From Thermohalobaculum sp951813525 (lineage in GTDB: Bacteria > Pseudomonadota > Alphaproteobacteria > Rhodobacterales > Rhodobacteraceae): DNA of 64,000 nucleotides. Of this stretch, positions 62,689 through 64,000 are shown piece by piece; position 1 is the first letter of the stretch, and the number at the start of each line of letters is the position of its first letter. The stretch covers positions 682,001 through 746,000 of the forward strand of contig CATOTJ020000003.1 of NCBI GenBank assembly GCA_951813525.2, given 5' to 3'. The position numbers and the translations under genes were made by a program. Below the pieces are notes generated by a model, which saw only the letters and a program-made list of their open reading frames with translations, was not told where the DNA came from and did not search any database.

Positions 62689-64000
62689 TTACCGCCCCGG
62701 GATCCAGCTTGTCCCGGCCAGCGGAACCCCGGCCATCGCAGCCGCCTCGACCGTCAGCGCGGCCAGATCCTGCGGTTCCAGGTTCAGCACATGGCTCTTG
62801 CCGTTGGCCCGCGCCAAAGTCTGCAATTCCATTGTCATCACCGCCAGGTAATTCGACAGCCGCCGTCCCGCCAGAACGGGATCCAGCCGTCCGGCCAATT
62901 CCGGCTGCTGCGTTGTGATCCCGGCGGGATCCAGCCCCTCGTGCCAGTCATCATAGGCCCCGGTTGTGGTGCCCAGCGCCTGATAATCCGCCTCCAGCGC
63001 CGGGTCCTGATCGCCCAGTGCGATCAGCGCTGCCGAGCCGATGGACACCGCATCCGCACCCATGGCAAGCGCCTTGGCCACATCGGCGCCCGACCTGATC
63101 CCGCCAGAGACGACCAATTGCACCTTGCGGTGCATGTCCAGATCCTTCAGCGCGCGCACGGCCTCGCGCACGGCCGGCAAGGTCGGAATCCCGACATGCT
63201 CGATAAAGACCTCCTGCGTCGCGGCAGTGCCGCCCTGCATCCCGTCGACGACGACCACGTCGGCCCCAGCCTTTACCGACAGCGCGGTGTCGTAATAGGG
63301 CCGGGCGGCGCCGACCTTGATATAGATCGGTTTCTCGTGGCTGGTGATCTCACGCAATTCTTGGATCTTGATTTCCAGATCGTCCGGGCCCGTCCAATCC
63401 GGATGACGACAAGCCGAGCGCTGATCCACCCCCTGGGGCAGAGTGCGTATTCCGGCGACACGTTCGTTGATCTTCTGGCCCAGCAACATGCCGCCGCCGC
63501 CGGGTTTGGCGCCCTGCCCGACCACAACCTCGATCGCATCAGCGCGGCGCAGATCGTCGGGGTTCATACCATAGCGGCTGGGCAGATACTGATAGACCAG
63601 CAGACTTGAATGTCCGCGCTCCTCATCGGTCATGCCGCCATCGCCGGTCGTGGTCGATGTGCCCATGGCCGAGGCACCGCGCCCCAGCGCCTCCTTGGCC
63701 TGCGCGCTCAACGACCCGAACGACATCCCCGCAATTGTGATGGGGGTTTTCAGGTGCAGCGGCTTCGAGGCAAACCGGTCGCCCAGCACTACATCCGTGC
63801 CGCAAGTTTCGCGATACCCTTCCAGCGGATACCGGCTCATCGATGCGCCCAAAAACACCAGATCGTCAAAACACGGCACCCGGCGCTTGGCCCCGCCCCC
63901 GCGAATATCGTAGATCCCCGTCGCCGCCGCGCGGCGGATCTCGGAAATCGTGTAATCGTCAAAGGCAGCCGCTTTACGAGGTGTCGTGCGCGGCTGTCCC
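62689..64000 (-). CDS. FMN-binding glutamate synthase-domain protein, GlxD/MgsC-like (5' end beyond window)
   Basis: At least 436 residues, open to the window edge. FMN and glutamate synthase landmarks: ITIAGMSFGSLSAQAKEALG, GGMTDEERGHSSLLVYQYLP, GQGAKPGGGGMLLGQKI, DVVVVDGMQGGTAATQEV, VVSGGIRSGADVAKALAMG. No cysteine triplet for a 3Fe-4S cluster is seen. Stand-alone proteins of this kind are subunits of N-methylglutamate synthase or GlxBCD complexes; the neighbouring glnT supports that, and the other subunits would be expected just outside the window. Confidence 0.9.
   Translation of the reverse strand, partial: GQPRTTPRKAAAFDDYTISEIRRAAATGIYDIRGGGAKRRVPCFDDLVFLGASMSRYPLEGYRETCGTDVVLGDRFASKPLHLKTPITIAGMSFGSLSAQAKEALGRGASAMGTSTTTGDGGMTDEERGHSSLLVYQYLPSRYGMNPDDLRRADAIEVVVGQGAKPGGGGMLLGQKINERVAGIRTLPQGVDQRSACRHPDWTGPDDLEIKIQELREITSHEKPIYIKVGAARPYYDTALSVKAGADVVVVDGMQGGTAATQEVFIEHVGIPTLPAVREAVRALKDLDMHRKVQLVVSGGIRSGADVAKALAMGADAVSIGSAALIALGDQDPALEADYQALGTTTGAYDDWHEGLDPAGITTQQPELAGRLDPVLAGRRLSNYLAVMTMELQTLARANGKSHVLNLEPQDLAALTVEAAAMAGVPLAGTSWIPGR

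Overview
The window is 64 kb of high-GC, densely packed bacterial DNA with many ATGA start/stop overlaps. It looks alphaproteobacterial and probably Rhodobacterales-like: a TamA/TamB pair, a thiDOSGE-tenA operon under a TPP riboswitch, twin-arginine polyamine-type ABC transport, CaiB-type CoA transferases and a glutamine synthetase III/glxD cluster. That placement is an inference; there is no rRNA in the window. No tRNA, CRISPR array, prophage or replication origin was seen.

Layout. 0-2.8 kb: the remains of an oxygenase operon on the minus strand. A 2OG-Fe(II) oxygenase gene is split by an IS110-family (IS1111-group) element, and the following Rieske oxygenase gene carries an in-frame TGA. 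2.9-9.2 kb: tamA-tamB. 9.3-16.8 kb: an arylmalonate decarboxylase-like enzyme converges on a polyamine-type ABC transporter operon that ends in a NodB/PuuE-like deacetylase and a fungal-type cytosine deaminase. A TIM-barrel protein and a phosphoribosyltransferase are transcribed divergently from that operon across a symmetric operator-like region. 16.9-20.6 kb: acyl-CoA ligase, small membrane protein, atypical SDR and a divergent LysR regulator. 20.6-24.8 kb: thiamine operon. 25-28.4 kb: enoyl-CoA hydratase, SnoaL-like protein, GST and CoA transferase.

28.7-37.5 kb is the metabolic centrepiece: a SoeA-like molybdopterin oxidoreductase, aprM, aprB, aprA, a small unknown protein, a SlyD-like FKBP isomerase, a 52-residue protein and sat. 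AprBA with Sat can run sulfate activation in reverse (sulfite to APS to sulfate plus ATP), AprM can pass electrons to quinone, and the SoeA-like protein suggests direct sulfite oxidation. This points to sulfur oxidation (lithotrophy or mixotrophy). No dsr or sox genes are in view.

39.7-56.7 kb is bracketed by two 842-bp copies of one IS5-family (IS427-group) element in inverted orientation, apparently identical. The 15.3 kb between them carries a fused 5-oxoprolinase/hydantoinase, an FAD monooxygenase, a glycosyltransferase, an orphan molybdenum hydroxylase large subunit and an unfamiliar five-gene module at 44.9-50.3 kb. In that module two paralogous proteins, each with a YkgJ-like cysteine cluster between two zinc-ribbon-like ends, flank genes for a cytochrome c', a membrane coiled-coil protein and an exported protein. 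This module is the best candidate for an undescribed system.

56.7-64 kb: a shortened EamA transporter, an amidase, a CoA transferase with rearranged domain order, then glnT, a DUF3303-like gene, a RidA-family gene and a glxD/mgsC-type glutamate synthase domain that runs off the window end.
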